Positions 16,673-24,981 of a DNA stretch of 39,849 nucleotides are shown here, piece by piece. The stretch is from an uncultured Eubacteriales bacterium (GTDB taxonomy: Bacteria; Bacillota; Clostridia; Oscillospirales; Oscillospiraceae), in assembly GCA_900319275.1 (NCBI GenBank), contig ONNS01000037.1, forward strand, positions 1-39,849, read 5' to 3'. A model generated the notes under the pieces. It was given only the letters and a program-made list of their open reading frames with translations, was not told the origin of the DNA and searched no databases. Every line of letters starts with the position of its first letter. Position 1 is the stretch's first letter. Position numbers and translations under genes: made by a program.

Positions 16673-17152
16673 TCAGAACGGCAGTTCGCCGTCGTCGTCA
16701 CCGAGATCTTCAAAGCCGCCGGACTGGCTGGCGGGCGCGGTATTTCGGCTCGGCGCAGCATAGGTCTGGCCACTGTAGCTGTCGGCGCTGCGGCTGCTGC
16801 TGTAGGAATTGTCGCCGGCATTGCTGTCGCGGCGGCTCTCGCCAAAGTACACGTTGTCAACGTTGATTTCCCAGTTGGTGCGCTTGTTGCCGTCGCGGTC
16901 TTCCCACTTGCGGGACTGCAGCCGTCCGGAAACGACGATCATGCTGCCCTTGCGGAAATACTTGCTGACGAACTCGCCGGTCTGACGCCACGCGGTGCAG
17001 TCGATAAAATCGGTCTGCCGCTCGCCGCCGTCACGGCCGCCAAAATCGCGGTCCACAGCCACCGTAAAGCCGGCGACCGGGGTGTTGCTCTGGGTGTACC
17101 TCAGCTCGGGGTCGCGGGTCAGGCGCCCCATAATCACAATGTGGTTGAGCAT
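16673..17152 (-). CDS. ssb: Single-stranded DNA-binding protein
   Basis: A 159-residue SSB. The OB fold covers residues 1-107 (MGRLTRDPELRYTQSNTPVAGFTVAVDR, WRQTGEFV, GSMIVVSGRLQSRKWED). A Ser/Asn/Gly-rich disordered linker follows, then the acidic tip DDDGELPF that binds replication and repair partners. Placement between rpsF and rpsR marks the housekeeping copy. ATG 17152 follows GAGAGG. Confidence 0.97.
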   Translation of the reverse strand: MLNHIVIMGRLTRDPELRYTQSNTPVAGFTVAVDRDFGGRDGGERQTDFIDCTAWRQTGEFVSKYFRKGSMIVVSGRLQSRKWEDRDGNKRTNWEINVDNVYFGESRRDSNAGDNSYSSSRSADSYSGQTYAAPSRNTAPASQSGGFEDLGDDDGELPF

Positions 17153-17165
17153 TTACAGCCTCTCT

Positions 17166-17462
17166 TTACTCTGCACGCAGAGTGATCAGGCGACGCAGAA
17201 TGCCGTCGGTGATTCCGAGGATACGGTCAAGCTCTGCGGGGAACTCGGGGCCGCTGGTGAACTTCATCAGCACATAGTAGCCTTCCGTCAGGTAGTTGAT
17301 TTCGTAAGCGAGCTTGCGCTTACCCATCTCCTCCAGCTCTTCCAGCGTACCATTTGCCTCCACAAGAGCCTTGAACTTCTCAACAACAGCGGCGGTTTCC
17401 TCCTCGCTGAAGTTGGGGGTGATGATGTACATCACTTCATACTTTTCGCTTGCTTTTGCCAT
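17166..17462 (-). CDS. rpsF: 30S ribosomal protein bS6
   Basis: A 98-residue S6. KYEVMYIITPNFSEEE, KRKLAYEINYLTEGYYVLMKF and LDRILGITDGILRRLITLRAE match the family. The start is ATG 17462, with AAAGGAGGTG 6 nt upstream; an in-frame start further up at 17510 lies in the leader. It is the first gene of the operon, behind a consensus promoter (17543-17570). S6 pairs with S18 in the ribosome. Confidence 0.96.
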   Translation of the reverse strand: MAKASEKYEVMYIITPNFSEEETAAVVEKFKALVEANGTLEELEEMGKRKLAYEINYLTEGYYVLMKFTSGPEFPAELDRILGITDGILRRLITLRAE

Positions 17463-17570
17463 GGTTGCACCTCCTTTTGGTCTCTGGCCCCCACTCTCAG
17501 GTGGGAGCAAGGATATGCCTGTTCTTACAGACAGGCTATATTATTATAGCTGCATTTTGGAAATTGTCAA
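17463..17570 (-). promoter_or_regulatory. Promoter and structured leader of rpsF-ssb-rpsR
   Basis: On the minus strand: TTGACA (17570-17565), 16 nt, TATAAT (17548-17543). The leader holds GCCTGT to ACAGGC (17536-17517) and CCCAC-CTGAGA-GTGGG just before the ribosome site. S6:S18-binding leaders are known before rpsF in many bacteria, and this one sits in the right place; I did not verify the specific motif. Confidence 0.7.
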
Positions 17571-17652
17571 GAACTTTTCGGCACTTTTTCGCGTTTTCAA
17601 ATGATATTTTCTGTATATTCTGCACGCCGACGGCAATCTTTGCTTTCCGCGG

Positions 17653-17681
17653 TTGAATACCCGCCGACATTCTGCTATAAT
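17653..17681 (+). promoter_or_regulatory. Promoter of the DivIVA-like gene
   Basis: TTGAAT (17653-17658), 17 nt, TATAAT (17676-17681). It is divergent from the rpsF promoter ~85 bp away. Confidence 0.75.
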
Positions 17682-17714
17682 AACGGTATTCCGATAGAAT
17701 ACAGGTGATTGTGC

Positions 17715-18374
17715 ATGGCACTCGACAAAGAATACTTTGACGATATTTCGATCGAGATCGTCAAGAAAAAATACTATAACGCCAACAAGGTGGACCGGCT
17801 GCTTGCGGATATCCGCCGCCAGGCGCTGGCGCTGACCGAGGATAACCGGCAGCTGCGGCAGCGGCTGGACACGCTGAGCGGACAGAAGGACGAGATCGGC
17901 GACACGCTGCTCTCGGCCAAGACGATCGCCCGCCAGATGGTGGAGGACGCCTCGCGCAAGGCCCGCGAGACCGAGACAGAAGCCGAGGCGCGCGCCGAAA
18001 CCAGGCTGCGCGAGGCCGAGACACAGGCCGAGCAGCGCCTGAGCGAGGCAAATGACAGGGCACAGCAGCTGCTCGCGGACGCCGAGGCGCGCCGCAGCGC
18101 CCTCGAGGAGAGCGCCCGCCGCGATCGGCAGGAGGCACAGCAGACGGTGGAGCGGCTGTGCGGCGCGGTGAAGGAACTGCTGCTCGGCAGCGCCGAGCAG
18201 GTCGACAGCGAGTGGCAGGACTTCCTCGGCACCTGGGAGGATGAGACTGTGGACGCGCTGCCCGCCGAGCCGGACGCGCCCCCCGCCGATCTCGGTGAAA
18301 AGGTCAGCGCCATTGCGCAGCTGCTTGATCTCGACGCCGATGAGGGCGACGAAGCGGAGACGGAAAAGCAATAA
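17715..18374 (+). CDS. DivIVA-like coiled-coil protein
   Basis: A 219-residue protein. The N-terminal segment (FDDISIEIVKKKYYNANKVDRLLADI, residues 6-31 region) has the DivIVA-like pattern of an aromatic/hydrophobic patch, then a helix ending in VDxxL. A long Ala/Glu/Arg-rich coiled coil follows (about 35-150, EAEARAETRLREAETQAEQR), then an acidic tail. ATG 17715 (GTGATT before it) is chosen over a TTG six bases upstream. DivIVA/GpsB proteins sense curved membrane and recruit division or growth machinery; this one lacks the full canonical motif, so the role is inferred. It is monocistronic, with its own promoter and a strong terminator. Confidence 0.65.
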   Translation: MALDKEYFDDISIEIVKKKYYNANKVDRLLADIRRQALALTEDNRQLRQRLDTLSGQKDEIGDTLLSAKTIARQMVEDASRKARETETEAEARAETRLREAETQAEQRLSEANDRAQQLLADAEARRSALEESARRDRQEAQQTVERLCGAVKELLLGSAEQVDSEWQDFLGTWEDETVDALPAEPDAPPADLGEKVSAIAQLLDLDADEGDEAETEKQ

Positions 18375-18377
18375 CAG

Positions 18378-18426
18378 AAATTCCAGACGGACTTGCAGCA
18401 TTGTTGCTGTTCCGTCTGGAATTTTT
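18378..18426. terminator. Terminator between the DivIVA-like gene and prs (converging genes)
   Basis: A perfect 14-bp stem, AAATTCCAGACGGA and TCCGTCTGGAATTT, then a T run on the plus strand. It lies between convergent genes and may serve both. Confidence 0.85.
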
Positions 18427-18450
18427 ACCTCTCTCCATCGAACAATGACT

Positions 18451-19539
18451 TTACCCGCGGTACAGTGCCAGCGCTTTCTGGATCCTCGCCGCCGGTTTGG
18501 TCAGCTCGTGGAGCGACTCGCCGCGGTTCAGGCTGTCGATCAGCGCAGCAATATAGCGCTCCATGTTCACGGTGGAATAGTAGTTTCGCGCCAGCAGCTC
18601 CGGCGTCTGGTAGACGAGATTCGTGGTGAAGATATGGTCGAACCAGCCATCGGCAAAGGCCCGGTCGAATTTGTCAAGCCCGCTGGTAAACAGGCCGAAG
18701 GTCGAGAAGATAAAGACCCGCCTGGCTCCCATGTCCTTGAGCTGGTGCGCGGTATCCAGCATGCTCCCGCCCGAGGCGATCATATCGTCGATGACGATCA
18801 CGTCCTTTCCCTCGACCGAGCTGCCGCAGAATTCGTGGGCCACAACGGGATTGCTGCCGTTGACGATGCGCGTGTAATCCCGGCGCTTATAGAACATCCC
18901 GATGTTGACGCCGTACAGGCTCGCCAGAAAAACCACGCGTCCGGTGGCGCCCTCGTCCGGCGCAATAAACATCATGTGCTCACTGTCGATCGCGAGGTCC
19001 TCGTATTCCGCCAGAAAGGCCTGCGTGAACTGCAGCGCCGGGGACACGTTTTCCATCCCCAGCAGCGGCACCACGTTCTGCATCCGGGGGTCATGGGCAT
19101 CAAAGGTGATCAGACTGTGGACGCCCATATCCTCCAGCTCCCGCAGCATCACCGCACAGTCGAGCGACTCGCGGGTGGTCTTGCGGTGCTGCCGCCCCTC
19201 GTACAGAAAGGGCATGATCACCGTGATGCGGTCGGCCTTTCCGCCGCAGGCAGCAATGGCCCGCTTCAGGTCCTGATAGTGGTCGTCGGGCGACATATGA
19301 TTGGTCTGGCCGAACATGGAATAGGTCAGCGACCAGTTGCACACGTCCAGCAGAATGTACACGTCCCGGTCCCGCACCGACTCGCGGATCACACATTTGG
19401 CCTCGCCGCTGCTAAAGCGCGGGCACTCAACGCCAATCAAATAGTCTCCGCCGCCGCGCCATTCAGACAGGATCTGATTGACACGACGCCCCGTTTTTTC
19501 CGCAGAGTTCAGCGCAAGGAGGGCAATATCTCCACGCAT
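18451..19539 (-). CDS. prs: Ribose-phosphate pyrophosphokinase
   Basis: A 362-residue enzyme making PRPP from ribose-5-phosphate and ATP for nucleotide, His and Trp synthesis. The PRPP-binding loop is VIVIDDMIASGGSM; MPFLYEGRQHRKTTRESLD matches the catalytic flexible loop (normally Y..QDR/KxxxREP), and FDAHDPRMQ matches the family FDLHxxQIQ region. It is longer than the common ~315 residues and diverges at the N-terminus, as in a clostridial branch with larger Prs. ATG 19539 follows AGGGAGGT. It lies 55 nt downstream of dapF. Confidence 0.9.
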   Translation of the reverse strand: MRGDIALLALNSAEKTGRRVNQILSEWRGGGDYLIGVECPRFSSGEAKCVIRESVRDRDVYILLDVCNWSLTYSMFGQTNHMSPDDHYQDLKRAIAACGGKADRITVIMPFLYEGRQHRKTTRESLDCAVMLRELEDMGVHSLITFDAHDPRMQNVVPLLGMENVSPALQFTQAFLAEYEDLAIDSEHMMFIAPDEGATGRVVFLASLYGVNIGMFYKRRDYTRIVNGSNPVVAHEFCGSSVEGKDVIVIDDMIASGGSMLDTAHQLKDMGARRVFIFSTFGLFTSGLDKFDRAFADGWFDHIFTTNLVYQTPELLARNYYSTVNMERYIAALIDSLNRGESLHELTKPAARIQKALALYRG

Positions 19540-19594
19540 ACAATAACCTCCCTTTATTTTTTGATACGTATTAAAAGTCGGACTCTTTCAGGCA

Positions 19595-20419
19595 TTATGT
19601 GCCAATGTACTCACCCTCGCTCACGGTGACGGCGGGGCCGGTGAGATAGATATCGCGCACGGCGCCGTCCGTCTCGGTCAGCGATACCGCGAGCGTCCCG
19701 CCGGGAAAGTCCAGCGTCACGTCGCCGTCGGCGTGGCCGAGCACGTGCAGTGCCGCGGCAGTGCTGCCCGCGCCGGTGCCGCAGGAGAGCGTGAAATCCT
19801 CAACGCCGCGCTCAAAGGTGATCGCCTTGACGCGGTTGTGTCCCGCACGCTGCCAGAAGGTCACATTTGCGCCGCGCGGAAAGGCGCTGTGAGTGCGTAT
19901 AAGGGCGCCGAGCTCAAAAAGCGCGCGCCGCGCAAGCCGGTCCCAGCCCTCCCAATGCAGCACGGCGTGGGGGATGCCGGGTTTGCCGAGCTCAATATAA
20001 AAGCAATCGAGACTACGCTCCGGCAGGCACAGCTCGACATGGGGGCGGATCACGCTCGGGTCGTTCAGGCGCACGCGGTAGCGGTCGGCCGCGAGCCGCC
20101 GACCGATCACAAGTCCGGCTGTGGTCTCGATGCGCTGTTCCTCACCGGCCAGGCCGTGATCGTGCGCGTAGCGGCAGATGCAGCGCGCACCGTTGCCGCA
20201 CATCTCGCCGAGACTGCCGTCGGTGTTCAGAAAGACCATGGCGATATCACCGCCCTTGCGCGAGCGCTCCACGATCATCAGGCCGTCGGCCCCGATCGAG
20301 AGCCGCCGCGCACAGAGCCGCCGCGCGAGAGCGGCGTATTCCTCCGCGCGGATGTGTCCGTCACGGTTATCCAACAGCACGAAGTCGTTCCCGGCTCCGT
20401 GCATTTTTATATAGTGCAT
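19595..20419 (-). CDS. dapF: Diaminopimelate epimerase
   Basis: A 274-residue PLP-independent epimerase converting LL-DAP to meso-DAP for lysine and peptidoglycan. The catalytic cysteines are C74 (GEMCGNGARC) and C213 (LSCGTGAGST). HGAGNDFVLLD near the start and FERGVEDFTLSCG are family signatures. ATG 20419 has GGGAGGG upstream. It starts 12 nt after the stop of the AraC regulator, so the two are probably co-transcribed. Confidence 0.95.
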   Translation of the reverse strand: MHYIKMHGAGNDFVLLDNRDGHIRAEEYAALARRLCARRLSIGADGLMIVERSRKGGDIAMVFLNTDGSLGEMCGNGARCICRYAHDHGLAGEEQRIETTAGLVIGRRLAADRYRVRLNDPSVIRPHVELCLPERSLDCFYIELGKPGIPHAVLHWEGWDRLARRALFELGALIRTHSAFPRGANVTFWQRAGHNRVKAITFERGVEDFTLSCGTGAGSTAAALHVLGHADGDVTLDFPGGTLAVSLTETDGAVRDIYLTGPAVTVSEGEYIGT

Positions 20420-20431
20420 GGGTCCCTCCCA

Positions 20432-21304
20432 TTATTCGATCATATTGTCCTCGGTGGGAAGCTCCGACCCGGTCAAGCCGCGGCCGGTGGGCGTAGCGCC
20501 GAAGAGCTTGCTGTAGGCGCGCGAGAAGGCCGAGTAGCTCTTGAAGCCGCAGGCAAAGCAGGCGTTGGTTGCACTCTCGCCGTTTTGTATCAGCTCGCGC
20601 GCCAGCAGCAGCCGCTTGTCGGACAGATAGGTATGGATCGAGATCCCGGCCTCGTCCCGGAAACGGCGCATCATGTGGTATTTGCTGATGTAAAAGCGTG
20701 CCGCCAGATCGTCGATCGAAAAGTCGGCCGTCAGATTGTCGTCCAGATAGCGCAGGATCTCGAGGATTTTTCCGTCGCGCGCCGCGAGCGGACGGGGCAG
20801 CTCGGTGCCGCCGCGCAGCAGCTCGCGAGCGAGCTCAGCGATCGCGCGCACCAGCAGACAGCGCGAGACGATCACCCGACCCGGCGCATCGCCGCCGAGC
20901 TCCTTTTCAAGTCCCAGCAGCAGCGTCAGAAAGCCGCGGCGAAAATCGGTCCCGGGGCGAAGCACATGCCCGCGCACGCCGGAGAAAGCGTCCTCCAGGT
21001 GAAAATCCTCGTCCGAATTCTGCTGCAGAAAGCTGGGGGAGAGGTAGAGGATAATGCGCTCGTAGGGCTGCCCGGCCGGAAACTCCGGCTTGTGGACACT
21101 CAGCGCGCCGACCAGCACGATGTCGCCGGGCTGCAGCGCGTAGCGCCGCCCCTCGATCACATAGCCGCCGCTGCCCGAGAGCAGGAACACGAGCTTGTGA
21201 AACTCGTGGTAGTGATAGCCCACGTCGGCGCCGCGGTCGTCCTTTAGATGGAACAGCCGGAAGTCCTCCAGCAGATATCCGCGTTTTTCGTATGCGTCTT
21301 CCAT
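20432..21304 (-). CDS. AraC-family transcriptional regulator
   Basis: A 290-residue regulator. The N-terminal cupin-type sensor (residues ~20-120; GYHYHEFHKLVFLLSGSGGYVIEG and LQPGDIVLVGALSVHKP) probably binds a sugar. The C-terminal double helix-turn-helix (~190-280; FSIDDLAARFYISKYHMMRRFRDEAG and FACGFKSYSAFSRAYSKLFGATP) binds DNA. ATG 21304 has GGAGGT 6 nt upstream; longer in-frame starts upstream of the promoter are rejected. It lies upstream of dapF and divergent from the LacI/ABC unit, which makes the sugar genes its more likely target. Confidence 0.9.
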   Translation of the reverse strand: MEDAYEKRGYLLEDFRLFHLKDDRGADVGYHYHEFHKLVFLLSGSGGYVIEGRRYALQPGDIVLVGALSVHKPEFPAGQPYERIILYLSPSFLQQNSDEDFHLEDAFSGVRGHVLRPGTDFRRGFLTLLLGLEKELGGDAPGRVIVSRCLLVRAIAELARELLRGGTELPRPLAARDGKILEILRYLDDNLTADFSIDDLAARFYISKYHMMRRFRDEAGISIHTYLSDKRLLLARELIQNGESATNACFACGFKSYSAFSRAYSKLFGATPTGRGLTGSELPTEDNMIE

Positions 21305-21335
21305 ACGGCGACCTCCGACATGATAGTTGTATATA

Positions 21336-21364
21336 ATCATAACAGCGCAGCGGTGAAAAATCAA
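21336..21364 (-). promoter_or_regulatory. Promoter of the AraC-dapF unit
   Basis: On the minus strand: TTGATT (21364-21359), 17 nt, TATGAT (21341-21336). Confidence 0.65.
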
Positions 21365-21533
21365 CGGTTGAAGAGCTCTTGGCTGAAAACATTTCCGATC
21401 CGAACGCTGGGCTGTGTCTGCTGAATTATCACGAAAATGTACAAGCCGCTTTTCCTGCTGCACCCGGACACTGTCAAACTGCCCAAAAATAGAGGGCGGC
21501 ATTTATGCGACTCTACAAAAAATGGAAGTTTTC

Positions 21534-21563
21534 TTGACACCGTGCGGTCGCTTGCGTTATAAC
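21534..21563 (+). promoter_or_regulatory. Promoter of the LacI-type regulator
   Basis: TTGACA (21534-21539), 18-nt spacer, TATAAC (21558-21563). The likely operator lies just downstream. Confidence 0.7.
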
Positions 21564-21576
21564 AGAATCAGATGGT

Positions 21577-21600
21577 GGAAACGTTATCGGTATCGTTTCC
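21577..21600 (+). promoter_or_regulatory. Likely LacI-family operator (autoregulatory)
   Basis: GGAAACG and CGTTTCC flank a 10-bp near-symmetric core (10 of 12 positions symmetric overall). It lies just past the -10 box, where a bound repressor would block its own gene. GAAACG/CGTTTC half-sites are typical for LacI/CcpA-like proteins. Confidence 0.65.
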
Positions 21601-21625
21601 AGCGGATGGCACGGGAGGCGACGGC

Positions 21626-22639
21626 ATGACCATCAAGGACGTGGCCGCGTACAGCGGCGTTTCTGTCAGTACGGTCTCCCGCGTGCTCAACGACCACCCC
21701 GACGTCAGCGACGGCGTGCGCGAGCGCGTATGGGCGGCGGTGCATGCGCTGCACTATGTGCCGAACAACGCCGCGCGCGATCTGGTCCGACCAACGTCTG
21801 ACAGCATCGGGCTTGTTGTGCGCGGGGCGGAAAACCCGTTTTTCACGCCGATCATCCGCGCGATCGACGAGACGGCCAAAGCGGCGGGCTATACCGTCGT
21901 GCTCCACCAGATCCGCGCCGGCGAGGACGAGCTGGCCGCGGCGGCTGAGCTGGCGCGCTCGAAGCGCCTGCTGGGGCTGATTTTGCTGGGCGGCAGCACG
22001 GACTATACCGCCGAGCGGACGGCGCGCCTCGGCGTCCCGTTTGTCTGCTGCAGCTTTACGAACAGCTTCGGTACGCTCTCGGCGGCGGACTATTCCTCCG
22101 TTTCGATCGACGATGAGCGCGCGGCCGCACAGGCGGTCACACTGCTGTATGAGCGCGGCCACCGGGACATCGGCATTTTGCTCAGCGCGCCGGACGACCG
22201 TTCGATCAGTGAGCTGCGCTGCCGGGGCTATCGCCGCGCCCTGCGGGAAAACGGCCTTGCGTCTGATGATGCACTGGTGCTTGCCTGCGGCAGCTACGAC
22301 ATGAGCGATGCCTATCGCTGTGTGCGCGCGGCGATCGACGGGGGGCTGTGCTTTACGGCGCTTTTCTGCATCTCCGACGCGATGGCCATGGCGGCCATCA
22401 AGGCGCTGAGCGACGCCGGGGTGCGTGTGCCGGAGGACTGCTCGGTCATCGCGATCGACGGGATCGAGAGCACACTCTATACGATCCCCACGCTCACCAC
22501 GCTTGTGCAGCCCAAGGAGGCCATGGGCCGCCGGGCCGTCGGGCTGCTCGATGCACAGCTGCACGGCGGCGGCTGCCGCCGGGAGCTTCTGGACACCGCC
22601 CTGCGCGAGGGCGGCAGCGTCTGCTCGCGCAGAACATAG
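21626..22639 (+). CDS. LacI-family transcriptional regulator
   Basis: A 337-residue regulator. The N-terminal helix-turn-helix and hinge (MTIKDVAAYSGVSVSTVSRVLNDHPDVSDGVRERV) are classic LacI/GalR, with the hinge helix near residues 45-57 (YVPNNAARDLVRP). The periplasmic-binding-like sensor domain follows, ending with CSVIAIDGIESTLYTIPTLTT. ATG 21626 follows GGGAGGCG. The genes directly downstream encode a sugar ABC importer, its probable target; the signal sugar is unknown. Confidence 0.94.
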   Translation: MTIKDVAAYSGVSVSTVSRVLNDHPDVSDGVRERVWAAVHALHYVPNNAARDLVRPTSDSIGLVVRGAENPFFTPIIRAIDETAKAAGYTVVLHQIRAGEDELAAAAELARSKRLLGLILLGGSTDYTAERTARLGVPFVCCSFTNSFGTLSAADYSSVSIDDERAAAQAVTLLYERGHRDIGILLSAPDDRSISELRCRGYRRALRENGLASDDALVLACGSYDMSDAYRCVRAAIDGGLCFTALFCISDAMAMAAIKALSDAGVRVPEDCSVIAIDGIESTLYTIPTLTTLVQPKEAMGRRAVGLLDAQLHGGGCRRELLDTALREGGSVCSRRT

Positions 22640-22667
22640 TATTTTACGTCCGCGAGACGTTAAAATA
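22640..22667 (+). promoter_or_regulatory. Inverted repeat before the sugar-binding protein gene
   Basis: TATTTTACGTC and GACGTTAAAATA flank CGCGA, immediately after the lacI stop and 30 nt before the next ATG. It may be an operator or a processing hairpin between lacI and the ABC genes. Confidence 0.45.
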
Positions 22668-22696
22668 AGAAATTTATAAAAAGGAGCAAATGTATC

Positions 22697-23977
22697 ATGA
22701 AAAAAGCACTTTCCCTCATGCTGGCGCTGGTCATGGTCCTGTGCCTCGGCATCGGCGCCTATGCCGCTGACGACAAGGGCTCTGTCTACTGGCTGAACTT
22801 CAAGCCCGAACTGGACGAGACGCTGCAGCAGCTCGCCAAGACCTACACCGAGAAGACCGGTGTGCAGGTCAAGGTCGTCACCGCTGCTTCCGGCACCTAT
22901 AAGCAGACCCTGACCTCCGAGATGGACAAGGGCAAGGACGCCCCCACGCTGTTTGTCATCGGCAACCAGGCCGGCGTCAAGGAGTGGGGCGAGTATGCGC
23001 TCGACCTGACCGGAACCGCGATCGCCGACGAGCTGAACACCGACGCCTACAACCTCTATGACGAGGAAGGCAAGCTCGTTTCCATCGGCTATTGCTATGA
23101 GTGCTACGGCATCATTGTCAACCCCGACCTGATCGAGAAGGCCGGCCACAGCATGGACGAGATCAAGAACTTCGAGGGCCTGAAGGCTGTCGCTGAGGAC
23201 ATCCACGCCCGCGCTGCCGAGCTCGGCTTCGACGCGTTCTCCTCCTCCGATATGGACGGCTCCTCCTCCTGGCGCTTCACCGGCCACATGGCCAACCTCG
23301 AGTACTTCTATGAAGAGCGCGACGCCGGCGGCTGGACCGAGTGCCCTGCCGAGCTGAGCGGCGCTTACATGGAGAACTTCAAGAACCTGTATGATCTCTG
23401 CATCAACAACAGCCTGACCGCTCCCACCGATCTCGCCACCGGCGGCCACGACGCCGAGGCCGAGTTCAAGGACGGCAAGGCCGCGTTCTTCGTCAACGGC
23501 TCCTGGGAGTATGCCGCTGTTTCCGAGGCTGTTCCCAACGCCACGATGATCCCCTACTACTGCGGTGTTGAAGGCGAGGAGAAGGCCGGTCTCAACTGCG
23601 GCACCGAGAACTGCTGGGCCGTCAACTCCGAGGTCTCCGAGGCCAACCAGAAGGCCACCATCGACTTCATGGTGTGGCTTGTCACCGATCCCGACGCCTC
23701 CGCCGCCATGGTCGAGCAGCTCGGCATCATGCCCTACAAATCCGCGGTCGAGTCCTCCAACGGCTTCCTGAACGACGCCGCGAAGTACACCGCCGACGGC
23801 TGCTACGTCATGGACTGGGCCACCAACTATCAGCCCAACGTGGACGACTACCGCGCCGCCCTCGTCTCCGCGCTCAACCAGTACAACGCCGACCAGAGCG
23901 AGGCCAACTGGGAGCAGGTCAAGACCGCTTTCGTTGACGGCTGGGCCGTGCAGTACAAGGCTGCCAACGCCGACTGA
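22697..23977 (+). CDS. ABC sugar importer, substrate-binding protein
   Basis: A 426-residue extracellular solute-binding protein of the carbohydrate (family 1) type. The signal peptide MKKALSLMLALVMVLCLGIG ends AYA before ADD, an SPase I-type site with no lipobox Cys at +1. YWLNFKPELDETLQQLAKTYTEKTGVQVKV, PTLFVIGNQ and GKAAFFVNGSWE are family motifs. ATG 22697 has AAGGAG ~10 nt upstream. It is followed by a partial terminator and two permease genes, the usual layout giving excess binding protein. The sugar is not identifiable from sequence. Codon choice is notably biased to GCC/AAG, as in highly expressed genes. Confidence 0.93.
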   Translation: MKKALSLMLALVMVLCLGIGAYAADDKGSVYWLNFKPELDETLQQLAKTYTEKTGVQVKVVTAASGTYKQTLTSEMDKGKDAPTLFVIGNQAGVKEWGEYALDLTGTAIADELNTDAYNLYDEEGKLVSIGYCYECYGIIVNPDLIEKAGHSMDEIKNFEGLKAVAEDIHARAAELGFDAFSSSDMDGSSSWRFTGHMANLEYFYEERDAGGWTECPAELSGAYMENFKNLYDLCINNSLTAPTDLATGGHDAEAEFKDGKAAFFVNGSWEYAAVSEAVPNATMIPYYCGVEGEEKAGLNCGTENCWAVNSEVSEANQKATIDFMVWLVTDPDASAAMVEQLGIMPYKSAVESSNGFLNDAAKYTADGCYVMDWATNYQPNVDDYRAALVSALNQYNADQSEANWEQVKTAFVDGWAVQYKAANAD

Positions 23978-24000
23978 AGCTAAGGCAATATACCAGCTCG

Positions 24001-24031
24001 CCGGGCGGACGTATTTCGTCCGCCCGGTTTT
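24001..24031 (+). terminator. Intercistronic attenuating hairpin after the binding-protein gene
   Basis: CCGGGCGGACG-TATTT-CGTCCGCCCGG followed by TTTTCT. It probably lowers expression of the permeases relative to the binding protein. Confidence 0.85.
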
Positions 24032-24060
24032 CTAAATCCCTTCATAGGAGAGATGATTCG

Positions 24061-24981
24061 ATGAACTCGTCTGCAAAGCCGCGCAATGCGCGCGGCCTGC
24101 TGGGACTCTTTAAAAATCCCATGCGCCGCTGGGCCTGGCTGTTTGTAGGGCCGATGGTCATATCGTTCGGCATCGGCTTTGTCTGGCCCTTTTTCCAGGG
24201 CATTTATCTGTCGTTCTGCAAATTCCGCACGATCTCCAAGGCCACCTTTATCGGCTTTGGAAACTATGCCAAGGCGCTCTCGGACCCCACCTTCATTCAC
24301 GCCTTCTGGTACTCGGCCCTGTTCGCCGTTGTCAGCCTGGTGCTGATCAACGTGCTGGCCTTTGCGGTCGCCTATGTGCTGACGCAGGGCATCAAGGGCT
24401 CGAATCTGTTCCGTACTGTTTTCTTCATGCCGAACCTGATCGGCGGCATCGTCCTGGGCTATATCTGGTCGATGATCTTCGACGGCATCCTCTCGCGCTT
24501 CGGCTCGTCGATCCTGCTGGAGAGCAAGTACGGCTTCTGGGGATTGATCATTCTGATGTGCTGGCAGCAGGTCGGCTATATGATGATCATTTACATTGCC
24601 GGACTGCAGGCTGTGCCCGAGGATATGCTCGAGGCCGCGCGCATCGACGGCGCGAACCGCCGGCAGATCCTGTTTCGGGTGACGATCCCCAACGTCATGC
24701 CATCGATCACGATCTGCACCTTCCTGAGCCTGACGAACGGCTTCAAGCTTTTCGACCAGAACCTGGCGCTGACCGGCGGCCAGCCCTTTGTCATCCAGGA
24801 GGGCGGTACGGTCATCAAGACCACGGAAATGCTGGCGCTGAACATTTATAACACCTTCTATGGCTCCGGCTCCGCCTCGCCCGGCGTGGCCCAGGCCAAA
24901 GCGGTGCTGTTCTTCATCCTCGTCGCCGGACTGGGCCTGGCCCAGCTTGGCTTTACACGCCGCAAGGAGGTGCAGCAGTAA
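24061..24981 (+). CDS. ABC sugar importer permease (MalF/UgpA type)
   Basis: A 306-residue permease with six membrane helices. WLFVGPMVISFGIGFVWPFFQGIYLSF is the usual first helix and IGFGNYAKAL the family motif after it. The cytoplasmic EAA loop (EAARIDGANRRQILFRVTIP, ~196-215) contacts the ATPase. ATG 24061 follows AGGAGA. It overlaps the next permease by 1 base. Confidence 0.95.
   Translation: MNSSAKPRNARGLLGLFKNPMRRWAWLFVGPMVISFGIGFVWPFFQGIYLSFCKFRTISKATFIGFGNYAKALSDPTFIHAFWYSALFAVVSLVLINVLAFAVAYVLTQGIKGSNLFRTVFFMPNLIGGIVLGYIWSMIFDGILSRFGSSILLESKYGFWGLIILMCWQQVGYMMIIYIAGLQAVPEDMLEAARIDGANRRQILFRVTIPNVMPSITICTFLSLTNGFKLFDQNLALTGGQPFVIQEGGTVIKTTEMLALNIYNTFYGSGSASPGVAQAKAVLFFILVAGLGLAQLGFTRRKEVQQ

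Noticed and set aside
22640-22667. Terminator between lacI and the binding-protein gene
   Set aside because: The stem is AT-rich with an imperfect pairing and no T tract after it; an operator or processing site is as likely.
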